Source: an uncultured Methylococcaceae bacterium (GTDB lineage: Bacteria; Pseudomonadota; Gammaproteobacteria; Methylococcales; Methylomonadaceae). From it: DNA of 41,952 nt. Location: the NCBI GenBank assembly GCA_903934035.1, contig CAIZMK010000177.1, positions 1 through 41,952 on the forward strand. The letters are read 5' to 3'. How positions within the stretch are numbered: position 1 is the stretch's first letter; the number at the start of each line of letters is the position of its first letter. Shown here one piece after another: positions 1 through 6,907 of this stretch. The notes below the pieces were generated by a model. It saw only the letters and a program-made list of their open reading frames with translations. It was not told the origin of the DNA and did not search any database. Both the position numbers and the translations under genes were made by a program.

Positions 1-387
1 ATTACTCTTCGTACTTCGACTATCGGCCATGAATTGCAAAGTCAATATGGCTTGTTGGACTGGTTTCTCGCACAAGAAAAACAATGTAAGGGCTACAATA
101 AAGCCATTTTTTCTGGACTACCCACTGTGGTCTTTGCGCAAGTTATTCGTGATATAGTCATTCCTGATTTAAAATTAGCAGGTTTGTATCACGTTGCTGC
201 AAAGCCAATTAACAAATTCGATTTGCTTAAGTTGATTGCAACTATTTATGGAAAAAAAATAGATATAGTCTTAGACGATAAATTAGTGATCGATCGTTCT
301 CTCAATGCGAAAAAATTTGAGTTAGCGACTGGATATACTGCTCCTGAGTGGTCGGAGTTAATCAATTTAATGCATAGTTACAAATAG
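1..387 (+). CDS. RmlD-like nucleotide-sugar 4-keto reductase, C-terminal part (5' truncated)
   Basis: The frame is open from base 1, so the gene starts outside the window; the first ATG at 34 is internal. The 128 visible residues match the C-terminal substrate-binding half of RmlD-type SDR reductases: GLYHVAAKPINKFDLLKLIA corresponds to the family's 'GiyHl...g..s..el...I', and the end (TGYTAPEW..LINLMHSY) is the usual RmlD terminus. It stops 12 bp before the WbjB/CapE-like gene. A WbjC/CapF reductase, the L-FucNAc pathway enzyme, would carry a C-terminal cupin domain, and none is present here. This fits better with a WbvR-type reductase that makes UDP-L-RhaNAc, which the downstream 2-epimerase would convert to UDP-L-QuiNAc. 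The family call is solid; the exact sugar is inference. Confidence 0.75.
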   Translation: MTLRTSTIGHELQSQYGLLDWFLAQEKQCKGYNKAIFSGLPTVVFAQVIRDIVIPDLKLAGLYHVAAKPINKFDLLKLIATIYGKKIDIVLDDKLVIDRSLNAKKFELATGYTAPEWSELINLMHSYK

Positions 388-399
388 GTACAATCCGTT

Positions 400-1410
400 A
401 TGTTTAATAAAAAAACTCTGATGATTACTGGTGGTACCGGTTCTTTCGGTAATACTGTCCTAAAGCGCTTTTTGTCCACGGATGTTAGAGAAATTCGCAT
501 TTTCAGTCGTGATGAAAAAAAGCAAGAAGAAATGCGTATCGCATTGAATCATCCAAAGCTAAAGTTCTATATTGGAGATGTGCGTGATTACGATAGTATT
601 TATCAAGCGATGAAAGGTGTGGATTATGTATTTCATGCCGCCGCACTAAAGCAAGTGCCTTCCTGTGAGTTCTATCCCATGGAAGCGCTACGTACCAATG
701 TGCTGGGTTCAGAAAATGTGATGAATGCGGCGATTGCCCATGGCGTGTCTCGTGTAGTGATGTTAAGTACTGATAAGGCCGTGTATCCGATCAATGCAAT
801 GGGTATATCCAAGGCAATGATGGAAAAATTCATGGTGGCCAAGGCACGTATGCAGAACGAGGGCGAAACGGTCATTTGTGCGACACGTTATGGTAATGTC
901 ATGGCCTCGCGTGGCTCCGTTATCCCTTTATTTGTATCGCAACTAAAAGAAAATAAATCGCTCACGATTACTGATCCTAATATGACGCGTTTTTTAATGT
1001 CATTAGAAGAATCAGTTGATTTAGTGTTATATGCTTTTACGCATGGCAAACAAGGTGACATATTCGTGCAGAAAGCGCCAGCTTCGACAGTTGCTGATTT
1101 GGCTCAAGCGCTAAAAGAGTTATTCGAAAAGACCACGACAATTCGTGTTATTGGAACTCGCCACGGAGAAAAACTCTATGAATCATTGATCTCCCGAGAG
1201 GAAATGGCAAAAGCAGAGGATTTGGTTGATTATTACCGGATACCAGCAGATAACCGTGATTTGAATTACGCTCAATTTTTTAGCGAAGGCGAAGAGAAAA
1301 TTTCGCATCAGCAAGATTACACCTCGCATAACACTGAACGCTTGAATGTTGAACAAATCAAAAAATTATTGTTGAAATTGGATTTTATAAAGGAAGAGCT
1401 CAATGCTTAA
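400..1410 (+). CDS. wbjB: UDP-GlcNAc 4,6-dehydratase / 5-epimerase (WbjB/CapE/FnlA type)
   Basis: This cytoplasmic extended SDR enzyme converts UDP-GlcNAc to UDP-2-acetamido-2,6-dideoxy-4-keto hexoses, the first step toward L-FucNAc or L-QuiNAc. The 336 residues are the usual full length. The Rossmann motif GGTGSFG is at residues 11-17. The active-site region STDKAVYPINAMG..K has Lys126, and Met134 where ordinary SDRs have Tyr; this Met is a known trait of the CapE/WbjB branch and separates it from FlaA1/PseB. RxDEKKQEEMR near residue 37 is also typical. The gene overlaps the 2-epimerase by 8 bp and follows the reductase by 12 bp, so the three form one operon. The symbol follows Pseudomonas O11; capE and fnlA are equivalent names. 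Confidence 0.9.
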   Translation: MFNKKTLMITGGTGSFGNTVLKRFLSTDVREIRIFSRDEKKQEEMRIALNHPKLKFYIGDVRDYDSIYQAMKGVDYVFHAAALKQVPSCEFYPMEALRTNVLGSENVMNAAIAHGVSRVVMLSTDKAVYPINAMGISKAMMEKFMVAKARMQNEGETVICATRYGNVMASRGSVIPLFVSQLKENKSLTITDPNMTRFLMSLEESVDLVLYAFTHGKQGDIFVQKAPASTVADLAQALKELFEKTTTIRVIGTRHGEKLYESLISREEMAKAEDLVDYYRIPADNRDLNYAQFFSEGEEKISHQQDYTSHNTERLNVEQIKKLLLKLDFIKEELNA

Positions 1411-2533
1411 AGTAATGACTATTGTAGGAACTAGGCCTGAACTCATCAAAATGAGTCGAGTTATTGCTGAGTTTGATCAGCATACCCAGCACATTTTGGT
1501 ACATACCGGACAGAATTATGATTTTGAACTTAATCAGGTTTTTTTTGATGATTTAGGCATTCGTAAGCCGGATTATTTTTTAGAAGCAGTCGGTGAAAAT
1601 GCTGCACAGACGATTGGCCGGATCATTGAAAAAGCCGATGAAGTTATGGCAAAAGAACAGCCTGATGCACTTATGTTGTACGGCGATACTAATTCCTGTT
1701 TAGCCGTTATCGCTGCAAAGCGACGCAAGATTCCTGTTTTTCACATGGAAGCAGGTAATCGTTGCTTTGATCAACGTGTGCCCGAAGAATTGAATCGTAA
1801 AGTATTGGATCATCTCAGTGATATCAATTTGGTGCTGACTGAACATGCACGACGCTATCTGATTGCCGAGGGTGTTCGGCCAGAAACTATTATAAAAACA
1901 GGCTCACACATGCGTGAAGTGTTGGATTATTATTTACCAAAGATTCAGCAGTCAGATGTGCTGCAACGTATGAATTTAGAGGCAAATAAGTTTTTTATAG
2001 TCAGTGCGCATCGTGAGGAAAACATAGACAGCCCAGAAAATATGCTGAATATGATAGAAACTCTTAATGCTTTGGCTGAAGCTTATAATTATCCAGTTAT
2101 TGTTTCTACGCACCCCCGCACAAAAAAGCGTCTAGATACAATGGAGTTAGGTAGTCTTAATTCAAATATACAGTTTCTTAAACCCTTTGGTTTTTGTGAT
2201 TACATCAAGTTACAGATGGAGGCTCTGTGTGTGGTTTCTGATAGCGGTACCATTACTGAAGAGGCTTCGTTGCTTAATTTGCCTGCGATTACTATCCGTA
2301 ATGCGCACGAGCGTCCAGAAGGTATGGATGTCGGTACACTTATTATGAGTGGCTTAAAAAAAGAGCGCGTTCTAGATGGCGTTCGAATTATTATTGCTCA
2401 ACACGATAAAGCACAGCGTATTATGCAACCCATTCAAGATTATGAAGCCGGTTCAGTATCTAAAAAGTTACTGCGTATCGTAATGAGTTATGTTGATTAT
2501 ATTAATCGGACTGTTTGGTCGCTTGAAACTTAA
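1403..2533 (+). CDS. wbjD: UDP-N-acetylglucosamine 2-epimerase family enzyme (WbjD/CapG/FnlC type)
   Basis: A 376-residue protein of the WecB/non-hydrolysing 2-epimerase family (GT-B fold). Visible signatures are VGTRPELIK near the N-terminus, the GDT motif, HMEAGNRCFDQRVPEELNRK and LDHLSD, then SDSGTITEEA and the AHERPEGMD segment. In WbjB-WbjD pathways this enzyme epimerises C2 of the UDP-6-deoxy-L-talosamine or L-rhamnosamine intermediate to give UDP-L-FucNAc or UDP-L-QuiNAc. The HEAGNR/CFDQRVPEE version is typical of WbjD/CapG rather than WecB. Its ATG lies inside the end of wbjB (8-bp overlap), which suggests translational coupling. It is the last gene of the operon: the next 765 bp carry no gene. 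Confidence 0.88.
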   Translation: MLKVMTIVGTRPELIKMSRVIAEFDQHTQHILVHTGQNYDFELNQVFFDDLGIRKPDYFLEAVGENAAQTIGRIIEKADEVMAKEQPDALMLYGDTNSCLAVIAAKRRKIPVFHMEAGNRCFDQRVPEELNRKVLDHLSDINLVLTEHARRYLIAEGVRPETIIKTGSHMREVLDYYLPKIQQSDVLQRMNLEANKFFIVSAHREENIDSPENMLNMIETLNALAEAYNYPVIVSTHPRTKKRLDTMELGSLNSNIQFLKPFGFCDYIKLQMEALCVVSDSGTITEEASLLNLPAITIRNAHERPEGMDVGTLIMSGLKKERVLDGVRIIIAQHDKAQRIMQPIQDYEAGSVSKKLLRIVMSYVDYINRTVWSLET

Positions 2534-2656
2534 TTTGTTAAGTTCTATTTTAAATTTGATATTTATTAGAGAAAACTTGTTTTGAAAGAATACATCCCTA
2601 TCCATCATAGGGAGCAACTTAACTATCTAGTGCAAATACTTATTTGATCCAGCAAG

Positions 2657-2722
2657 AAAATTAGTTGTTCGGAGAGTCAAATTAGTTGTTCTGAGGAGCA
2701 TTTTAGCTGTTCTAAGGAGTCA
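2657..2722. repeat. Degenerate 22-bp tandem repeat, three units
   Basis: Units at 2657-2678, 2679-2700 and 2701-2722 share the pattern (A/T)TTAG(T/C)TGTTC followed by GGAGAGTC, TGAGGAGCA or TAAGGAGTCA. The register is exactly 22 bp. A fourth, weaker unit may follow (CTTAATTCTCTTAAGG). It is not a CRISPR: there is no spacer. Confidence 0.55.
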
Positions 2723-3135
2723 CTTAATTCTCTTAAGGTAGTTTATATGGGCTGTGGCGTGCATTAAAGTACTGCGGAGAGTTACCTTATACTTTAAAAG
2801 GCGCAACTAAAGTGTCGTGAGTATTTCCTTATAAGAGGTAAAAGTTCTTTGGCTGGTATGAATAGTGTCCTCGCAAGAACTTAGGTGCGCCTAATAGGTG
2901 CGAAGAGGTTCCTTATGCTGTCTGATTCTATTCTTATAAGTTGTGAGGATGACTTTATTACGGCTAATGCTGCCGTTATAGCTCAGTTGTAAGTCCTGAA
3001 TTTCTTTAAAAGTTGCGTTATAAGTCTATAGGCATTAGTACTCACACTTATTCTATTTTAAAGGGCTGTAGCTGTTGGTTTGTAATTTATTGATTTAAGT
3101 TATTTATTTAATATTGTTTTGTTATGAGATAGTCG

Positions 3136-3165
3136 TTGACAGCCTTCTTCATAGAGGCGTACTTT
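3136..3165 (+). promoter_or_regulatory. Possible sigma70 promoter for the 3299 gene
   Basis: TTGACA at 3136-3141 and TACTTT at 3160-3165 are separated by 18 bp. The downstream start codon is about 130 nt away. The -35 is perfect and the -10 is moderate. This is the only convincing promoter in the gap. Confidence 0.35.
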
Positions 3166-3298
3166 ATGAACTAGTTATTGTGAATCCTAGTTTATGATAA
3201 CGATGTTCATCAGGCACAGCAAGTCGCTAATCACCTTAGCGCATTCATGTTACACATTTCTTATATATCCATAACGCGGTTGGAGATTCCATAATATT

Positions 3299-3994
3299 AT
3301 GCCCACTAATAATTTTTTTCCTACGTCTGAAGATGCACAATTGGTTTGGCTTAGCCATTACGCTTTAAAGTTACCTGTTAACGGGCCTATTTGTGGCGTG
3401 CTTGCTGACGAGATCACCGCCACCCAGAAAGATCTTAGTTATTATATTTGGATGTTGCAAAACTGGCATCCAGCTACTCGGCGAGATGCACTTGGTGCGA
3501 CGAGTCATAAGCAACTGATGGTCAATGGTACTGGCACTGAAAATGTGCAACATCCACAGCCGACTTTGTTTCCCGATGCGCCATCAGCCACGACACCAGG
3601 CATTCAAAAGCGCTTATTTGCACAAATTTCTCGCATCAAAACTAATCCCAATTACACTGATATCATCGGTCAAGATATGGGCATTATTGGTATATCGTCT
3701 TCGGTACAGTATTTAACTCCAGAGTTTACAGCGAGTGTGGAGCAGGGGGCGACAGGGAGTCAGGTACGTTTAGATTTTATGAAACATGGTCATGATGGTA
3801 TCTGGATAGAAAATCGTATTAATGGTGGGGAGTGGAAGTTTTTGTCAGTAAGTACCATTAAGCCTTATTTAGATGTTAGTCCTCTAGCGACTGGCAATAG
3901 CCATGAAGCCCGTGAATATCGATTGCGTTGGTGGGATAAAAGCGTTGCGCATGGTGAGTGGAGTGGGGTTCAGGGTGCTGTGTTAGGTAGTTAG
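3299..3994 (+). CDS. Uncharacterised protein with helical N-terminus and FnIII-like C-terminus
   Basis: The 231 residues belong to a widespread bacterial family of unknown function that I recognise by architecture. The N-terminal region (about 8-60; WLSHYALKLP...ATQKDLSYYIWML) is helical and usually begins such proteins. A low-complexity linker holds PxxPTLFPDAP. The C-terminal ~100 residues carry the marks NPNYTDIIGQDMGIIG, RLDFMKHGHDGIWI, GEWKFLS and EAREYRLRWWDKS..GEWS, which read as a beta-sandwich. There is no signal peptide and no catalytic motif. A GGAG stands upstream but at a long spacing (about 13 nt), so initiation may be weak. No function should be assigned. Confidence 0.75.
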   Translation: MPTNNFFPTSEDAQLVWLSHYALKLPVNGPICGVLADEITATQKDLSYYIWMLQNWHPATRRDALGATSHKQLMVNGTGTENVQHPQPTLFPDAPSATTPGIQKRLFAQISRIKTNPNYTDIIGQDMGIIGISSSVQYLTPEFTASVEQGATGSQVRLDFMKHGHDGIWIENRINGGEWKFLSVSTIKPYLDVSPLATGNSHEAREYRLRWWDKSVAHGEWSGVQGAVLGS

Positions 3995-4339
3995 CTGGGT
4001 AAGTCAAGAATTTGGGTTGCATGATATTCGCAGCCCAATACCTATTAGATGCTGTTGGCTTAATGATGATAGAGCAATATTATTCATAGGTCTTTACGGC
4101 TTAAGTTATTACATTATTGTTATAAAATCTCAGAATATTTCAGTGTATAAGATGTGCCGACGCTAGAAGGCGTATTATTTATCAGAGCAGAGTCTATGCC
4201 AGAAACGCTTTACTCGCTTACGCTAGTAAAGCCTTATTCCGGCCTACAGTTTTGCTACAACTTTTGTCGTGTAGGGTTGTTATTTTAAAATACCGTTGAA
4301 TTTAAATTCTGAGTGTTTGTTATATCCTAAGCTATCAAC
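3995..4339. other. 345-bp intergenic region between convergent genes
   Basis: It lies between the 3' ends of the 3299 gene and the cytochrome c4 gene. The only structure seen is the REP-like hairpin at 4196-4248; there are only trivial ORFs and no clear T-tailed terminator. Confidence 0.5.
4196..4248 (-). repeat. REP-like GTAG palindrome, copy 1 (inverted)
   Basis: Read on the minus strand it starts TGTAGGCCGGAATAAGG and folds into a hairpin (GCCGGAA outer arm, GCTTTACT inner arm, CGTAAGCG region, then AGTAAAGC and the closing outer arm). It matches 5789-5841 in opposite orientation at 50 of 53 positions. The GTAG head followed by an imperfect hairpin is the hallmark of REPs mobilised by RAYT transposases. 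Confidence 0.7.
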
Positions 4340-4915
4340 TTATAAGCCACTAAAATAGGCGGCTAATGCTTGCATGTCTTCTTCACTGAGCATATTGGCA
4401 ATAGCTTGCATCTGACCATTCTTTCTTATACCGGCTTTAAAACTAGCTAATTGATTGGCTAAATAGTCGGCGCGTTGACCTGCTAATCTAGGGTATTGAC
4501 CGTTACCCTCTGCATTAGAGCCATGACAGCCTAGGCACATGCTCGCTTTTTCTTTGCCGATTTTTGCTAAAGGTAAATTACTTTCTGTTTTGGCGGTGGG
4601 CACGCTGGAAAAATAAGCGGCAATATTTTTAATGTCATCATCGCTTAAGTTACTGGCCATTGCTTTCATAATGCTATTGCTACGCGCTCCTGATTTGAAG
4701 GCATTTAGCTGATTAATAACATAGTTGGGTTGTTGTGCAAAGAGATTGGGCGCTGGATTATGAGCAGCGTGTCCTCCATGGCCTATAGAACCATGGCAGC
4801 CTATGCAATTAGCAACTAATTTCTCTCCGGCTACTTTGTCGGCCGCTAAAGTAACGCTAGTCCAAATTAAAGCCGATATTAAGGCTACAAAAACAGAATA
4901 TTTTAATGTGTTCAT
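4340..4915 (-). CDS. Diheme cytochrome c4 family protein
   Basis: A 191-residue periplasmic electron carrier. A signal peptide covers about residues 1-24 (hydrophobic FVALISALIWTSVTLA, cut before ADK). There are two class I c-type domains with heme motifs CIGCH at 37-41 and CLGCH at 127-131; candidate Met axial ligands lie in SIMKAM (about 82-86) and GQMQAIANML. Each half contains the c4 signature 'NYVINQLNAFKSGAR' or 'DYLANQLASFKAGIR'. The GAGGTG ribosome site is 7 nt before the ATG. In this kind of organism it would pass electrons from the bc1 complex or periplasmic dehydrogenases to terminal oxidases. The family call is certain; the redox partner is not known. Confidence 0.93.
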   Translation of the reverse strand: MNTLKYSVFVALISALIWTSVTLAADKVAGEKLVANCIGCHGSIGHGGHAAHNPAPNLFAQQPNYVINQLNAFKSGARSNSIMKAMASNLSDDDIKNIAAYFSSVPTAKTESNLPLAKIGKEKASMCLGCHGSNAEGNGQYPRLAGQRADYLANQLASFKAGIRKNGQMQAIANMLSEEDMQALAAYFSGL

Positions 4916-5000
4916 TGGGTCACCTCGGAGTTATAAAATTAAATATTAATTGATAATGGTCTAGGTTTGTCTTTAATGCGTTACTTAGGGGCAGACTGAA

Positions 5001-5099
5001 CTATACAACTAAAGCTGGTTTTTGTGAAAGATCTATATGTTTAAATATTTCGTTATCTAGTTCTTGTAGTAGACTCAATGTCTTTAGTATTGCTATCAT
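5001..5099 (-). CDS. Possible 32-residue small protein
   Basis: On the minus strand an ATG at 5099 follows a GGAGA ribosome site with 7-nt spacing, which is ideal. It opens 32 codons (MIAILKTLSLLQELDNEIFK...), ending in TAG at 5001-5003. The predicted peptide is an amphipathic helix without a membrane segment. It lies upstream of the cytochrome c4 gene on the same strand, 85 bp from its start. It resembles nothing I know; the good ribosome site is the main support. Confidence 0.3.
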   Translation of the reverse strand: MIAILKTLSLLQELDNEIFKHIDLSQKPALVV

Positions 5100-5286
5100 T
5101 TCGTATCTCCAAAATAGGGCTACCAAGGTGGGTGAGATTAAAAATACGGGAGGGAAGAGGAAATATAAAAATATTGTGTCTTACCTTTGTTGATATCTTA
5201 ATATTATTATTAATTTCCCTCGCTTTTAATCACACCCTGTCAGGGTAGGATTTAATTTTAAATAATCTTTACTAATCAGCATTATC

Positions 5287-5769
5287 ATGGAAAAAATAAA
5301 CGTTTTATTTGTTTGTATGGCTAATATTTGCAGGTCACCAGCTGCTGAAGGTGTTTTTGTAAAGCTCATTAAAGACAGGGCATTAGAAGGATCTTTTAGA
5401 GTCGATTCGGCTGGAACTCATGCATATCATGAGGGCGAAGTTCCTGATGCACGTACACAGCAATCTGCACTGTTACGTGATGTAAAATTAGCGCATTTAC
5501 GTGCTAGAAAAGTGGTGATGGGTGATTTTGAAGATTTTGATTATTTGTTGGTGATGGATGATGATAATTATGCTGTGCTAATGAATGCTTGCCCTGAACA
5601 ATATAAAGCTAAAATTCATTATTTCTTAGATTTTGCACCGCATTTAGGTGTACGTGAAGTGCCTGACCCTTATTATGGTGGTATTTATGGCTTTGAGCGG
5701 GTATTGGATTTAATCGAAGAAGCATCGGTGGGCTTTTTAGAGTCCTTAAAGGCCACAGCTTTGAAATAA
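5287..5769 (+). CDS. Low-molecular-weight protein-tyrosine phosphatase
   Basis: A 160-residue cytoplasmic phosphatase of the LMW-PTP (arsenate-reductase-like) fold. The P-loop C(X)5R is Cys10-MANIC-Arg16, followed by Ser17 (CRSPAAEG). The general-acid loop is DPYYGG with Asp127, near Tyr129/Tyr130. Length is standard. Relatives such as Wzb dephosphorylate BY-kinases that control capsule export, and a surface-sugar operon lies nearby, but no Wzc-like kinase is visible here, so the substrate is unknown. There is no strong Shine-Dalgarno before the ATG. A REP-like hairpin follows 19 bp after the stop. Confidence 0.9.
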   Translation: MEKINVLFVCMANICRSPAAEGVFVKLIKDRALEGSFRVDSAGTHAYHEGEVPDARTQQSALLRDVKLAHLRARKVVMGDFEDFDYLLVMDDDNYAVLMNACPEQYKAKIHYFLDFAPHLGVREVPDPYYGGIYGFERVLDLIEEASVGFLESLKATALK

Positions 5770-5788
5770 GCAACAGTTTTTATGTTTT

Positions 5789-5841
5789 TGTAGGCCGGAA
5801 TAAGGCTTTACTTGCGAAAGCGAGTAAAGCGTTTCCGGCAT
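5789..5841 (+). repeat. REP-like GTAG palindrome, copy 2
   Basis: TGTAGGCCGGAATAAGG opens the hairpin: outer stem GCCGGAA with TTCCGGC, inner stem GCTTTACT with AGTAAAGC, loop TGCGAAAGCG. It is the inverted partner of 4196-4248 (three mismatches). It sits between the phosphatase and the hydrolase genes and could stabilise or attenuate the transcript. Confidence 0.7.
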
Positions 5842-5877
5842 GTGCACTAAATATTTACAATAAATTAAGGTGAGAGC

Positions 5878-6597
5878 ATGGCAATAATATCGAATACCGT
5901 AAGCTATATGGATGGGGATGTGGTGTTGGAAGCTTTTTTTGCTTTTGATGAAGCTCTAGTTGGACGTAGACCAGCGGTTTTAATTAATCATACTTGGGTG
6001 GGTAGAGATGATTTTGTAGCCGAAAAGGCGATAAAGCTGGCAGAGATGGGTTATGTAGGCTTTGCTGTTGATATGTATGGTAAAGGTATAGTCGGAACGA
6101 GTCCTGAACAAAACTCAGCCTTGATGCAGCCTTTTATGGAAGATAGAGTGTTGTTACAAAAACGTCTACTGGCTGCTTTGTATGCTGTTAAGTTATTGCC
6201 TTGGGTTGATGATCATAATATTGCCGCCATCGGTTTTTGTTTTGGCGGCTTATGTATTTTAGATTTGGCTAGATCTGGCGCTGAGGTGAAAGGTGTAGTT
6301 AGTTTTCATGGTATGTTGAATGCGCCTAGTCATAGTTTGGATAAGCCGATTAAAGCTAAAGTTTTGGCCTTGCATGGTCATGATGATCCCATGGCAACGC
6401 CAGCTCAAGTATTAGCTTTTGAGCAAGAAATGACCTCGGCGGGTGTGGATTGGCAATTGCACTGTTATGGTAATACCGCTCATGCTTTTACTAATCCAGT
6501 AGCTAATGATCCTGAGAATGGCATGGTTTATCGTACTCTTGCAGATCATCGTTCATGGCAAGCTATGAAAAACTTCTTAGTCGAAGTTTTTGCTTAA
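5878..6597 (+). CDS. Dienelactone hydrolase family protein
   Basis: A 239-residue alpha/beta hydrolase. The nucleophile elbow is GFCFGG with Cys121, as in true dienelactone hydrolases, rather than Ser. The remaining triad residues are Asp169/170 in HGHDDPM and His202 in GNTAHAFT. No signal peptide, so it is cytoplasmic. The segment VSFHGML and the C-terminal RSWQAMKNFL are also typical. The natural substrate of chromosomal homologues outside chlorocatechol operons is generally unknown, and nothing nearby suggests aromatic degradation. The ATG follows AAGGTGAGAGC, a good ribosome site. Confidence 0.88.
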   Translation: MAIISNTVSYMDGDVVLEAFFAFDEALVGRRPAVLINHTWVGRDDFVAEKAIKLAEMGYVGFAVDMYGKGIVGTSPEQNSALMQPFMEDRVLLQKRLLAALYAVKLLPWVDDHNIAAIGFCFGGLCILDLARSGAEVKGVVSFHGMLNAPSHSLDKPIKAKVLALHGHDDPMATPAQVLAFEQEMTSAGVDWQLHCYGNTAHAFTNPVANDPENGMVYRTLADHRSWQAMKNFLVEVFA

Positions 6598-6781
6598 CAT
6601 TAATAGATATCTACTTAAAGAGGGATAATTTTAGCTAAAACAGATGCTGGAATTAACTTTTCGCCTTTAAGCTTTGTCCTTTTGTCTGCGTTTAAGAGAG
6701 TCCTGTCTAAAAGTGAACGATTAAGCTAAACTGCCCCATCTTAAGTTTTAGTCACATTTAATCATCAAAATTTTGACTATT

Positions 6782-6790
6782 TGGTATAAT
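6782..6790 (+). promoter_or_regulatory. Extended -10 promoter upstream of gyrA
   Basis: TGGTATAAT combines a TGn extension with a consensus TATAAT, 117 bp before the gyrA start. There is no convincing -35 at 17 bp, which is acceptable for extended -10 promoters. The preceding 180 bp of the 310-bp gap (6598-6781) show nothing else. Confidence 0.5.
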
Positions 6791-6907
6791 CCCATGTTAT
6801 TTAAAGTTGTAGGGCGCATTTATTGCATGGAATGAAGTGATGCGCTTAATTTTAGTCAAAAAACCATGCCGATAATGTACTACGGCACACTGTTTATCTA
6901 GGGATCA

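Larger units (their letters stand above)
2534..3298. other. 765-bp gap with no credible gene; degenerate repeats
   Basis: No frame in this stretch stays open long enough, or looks protein-like enough, to call a gene. It holds a small hairpin just after wbjD (CCCTAT 2596-2601 / ATAGGG 2607-2612, no T-run), a degenerate 22-bp tandem repeat at 2657-2722, and looser re-occurrences of 'GGAGAGTTACCTTA' and 'AGAGGTTCCTTA'-like strings around 2776-2920. A sigma70-like promoter sits at its 3' end. It may be a decayed gene or the debris of a repeat. Confidence 0.5.

Noticed and set aside
2657-2722. Short CRISPR-like array
   Set aside because: The units abut without spacers and are degenerate; no cas genes are near.
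5234-5246. ACCCTG-T-CAGGGT palindrome before the LMW phosphatase as an operator
   Set aside because: It is a single short palindrome with no second site and no recognisable regulator family, so I do not annotate it.
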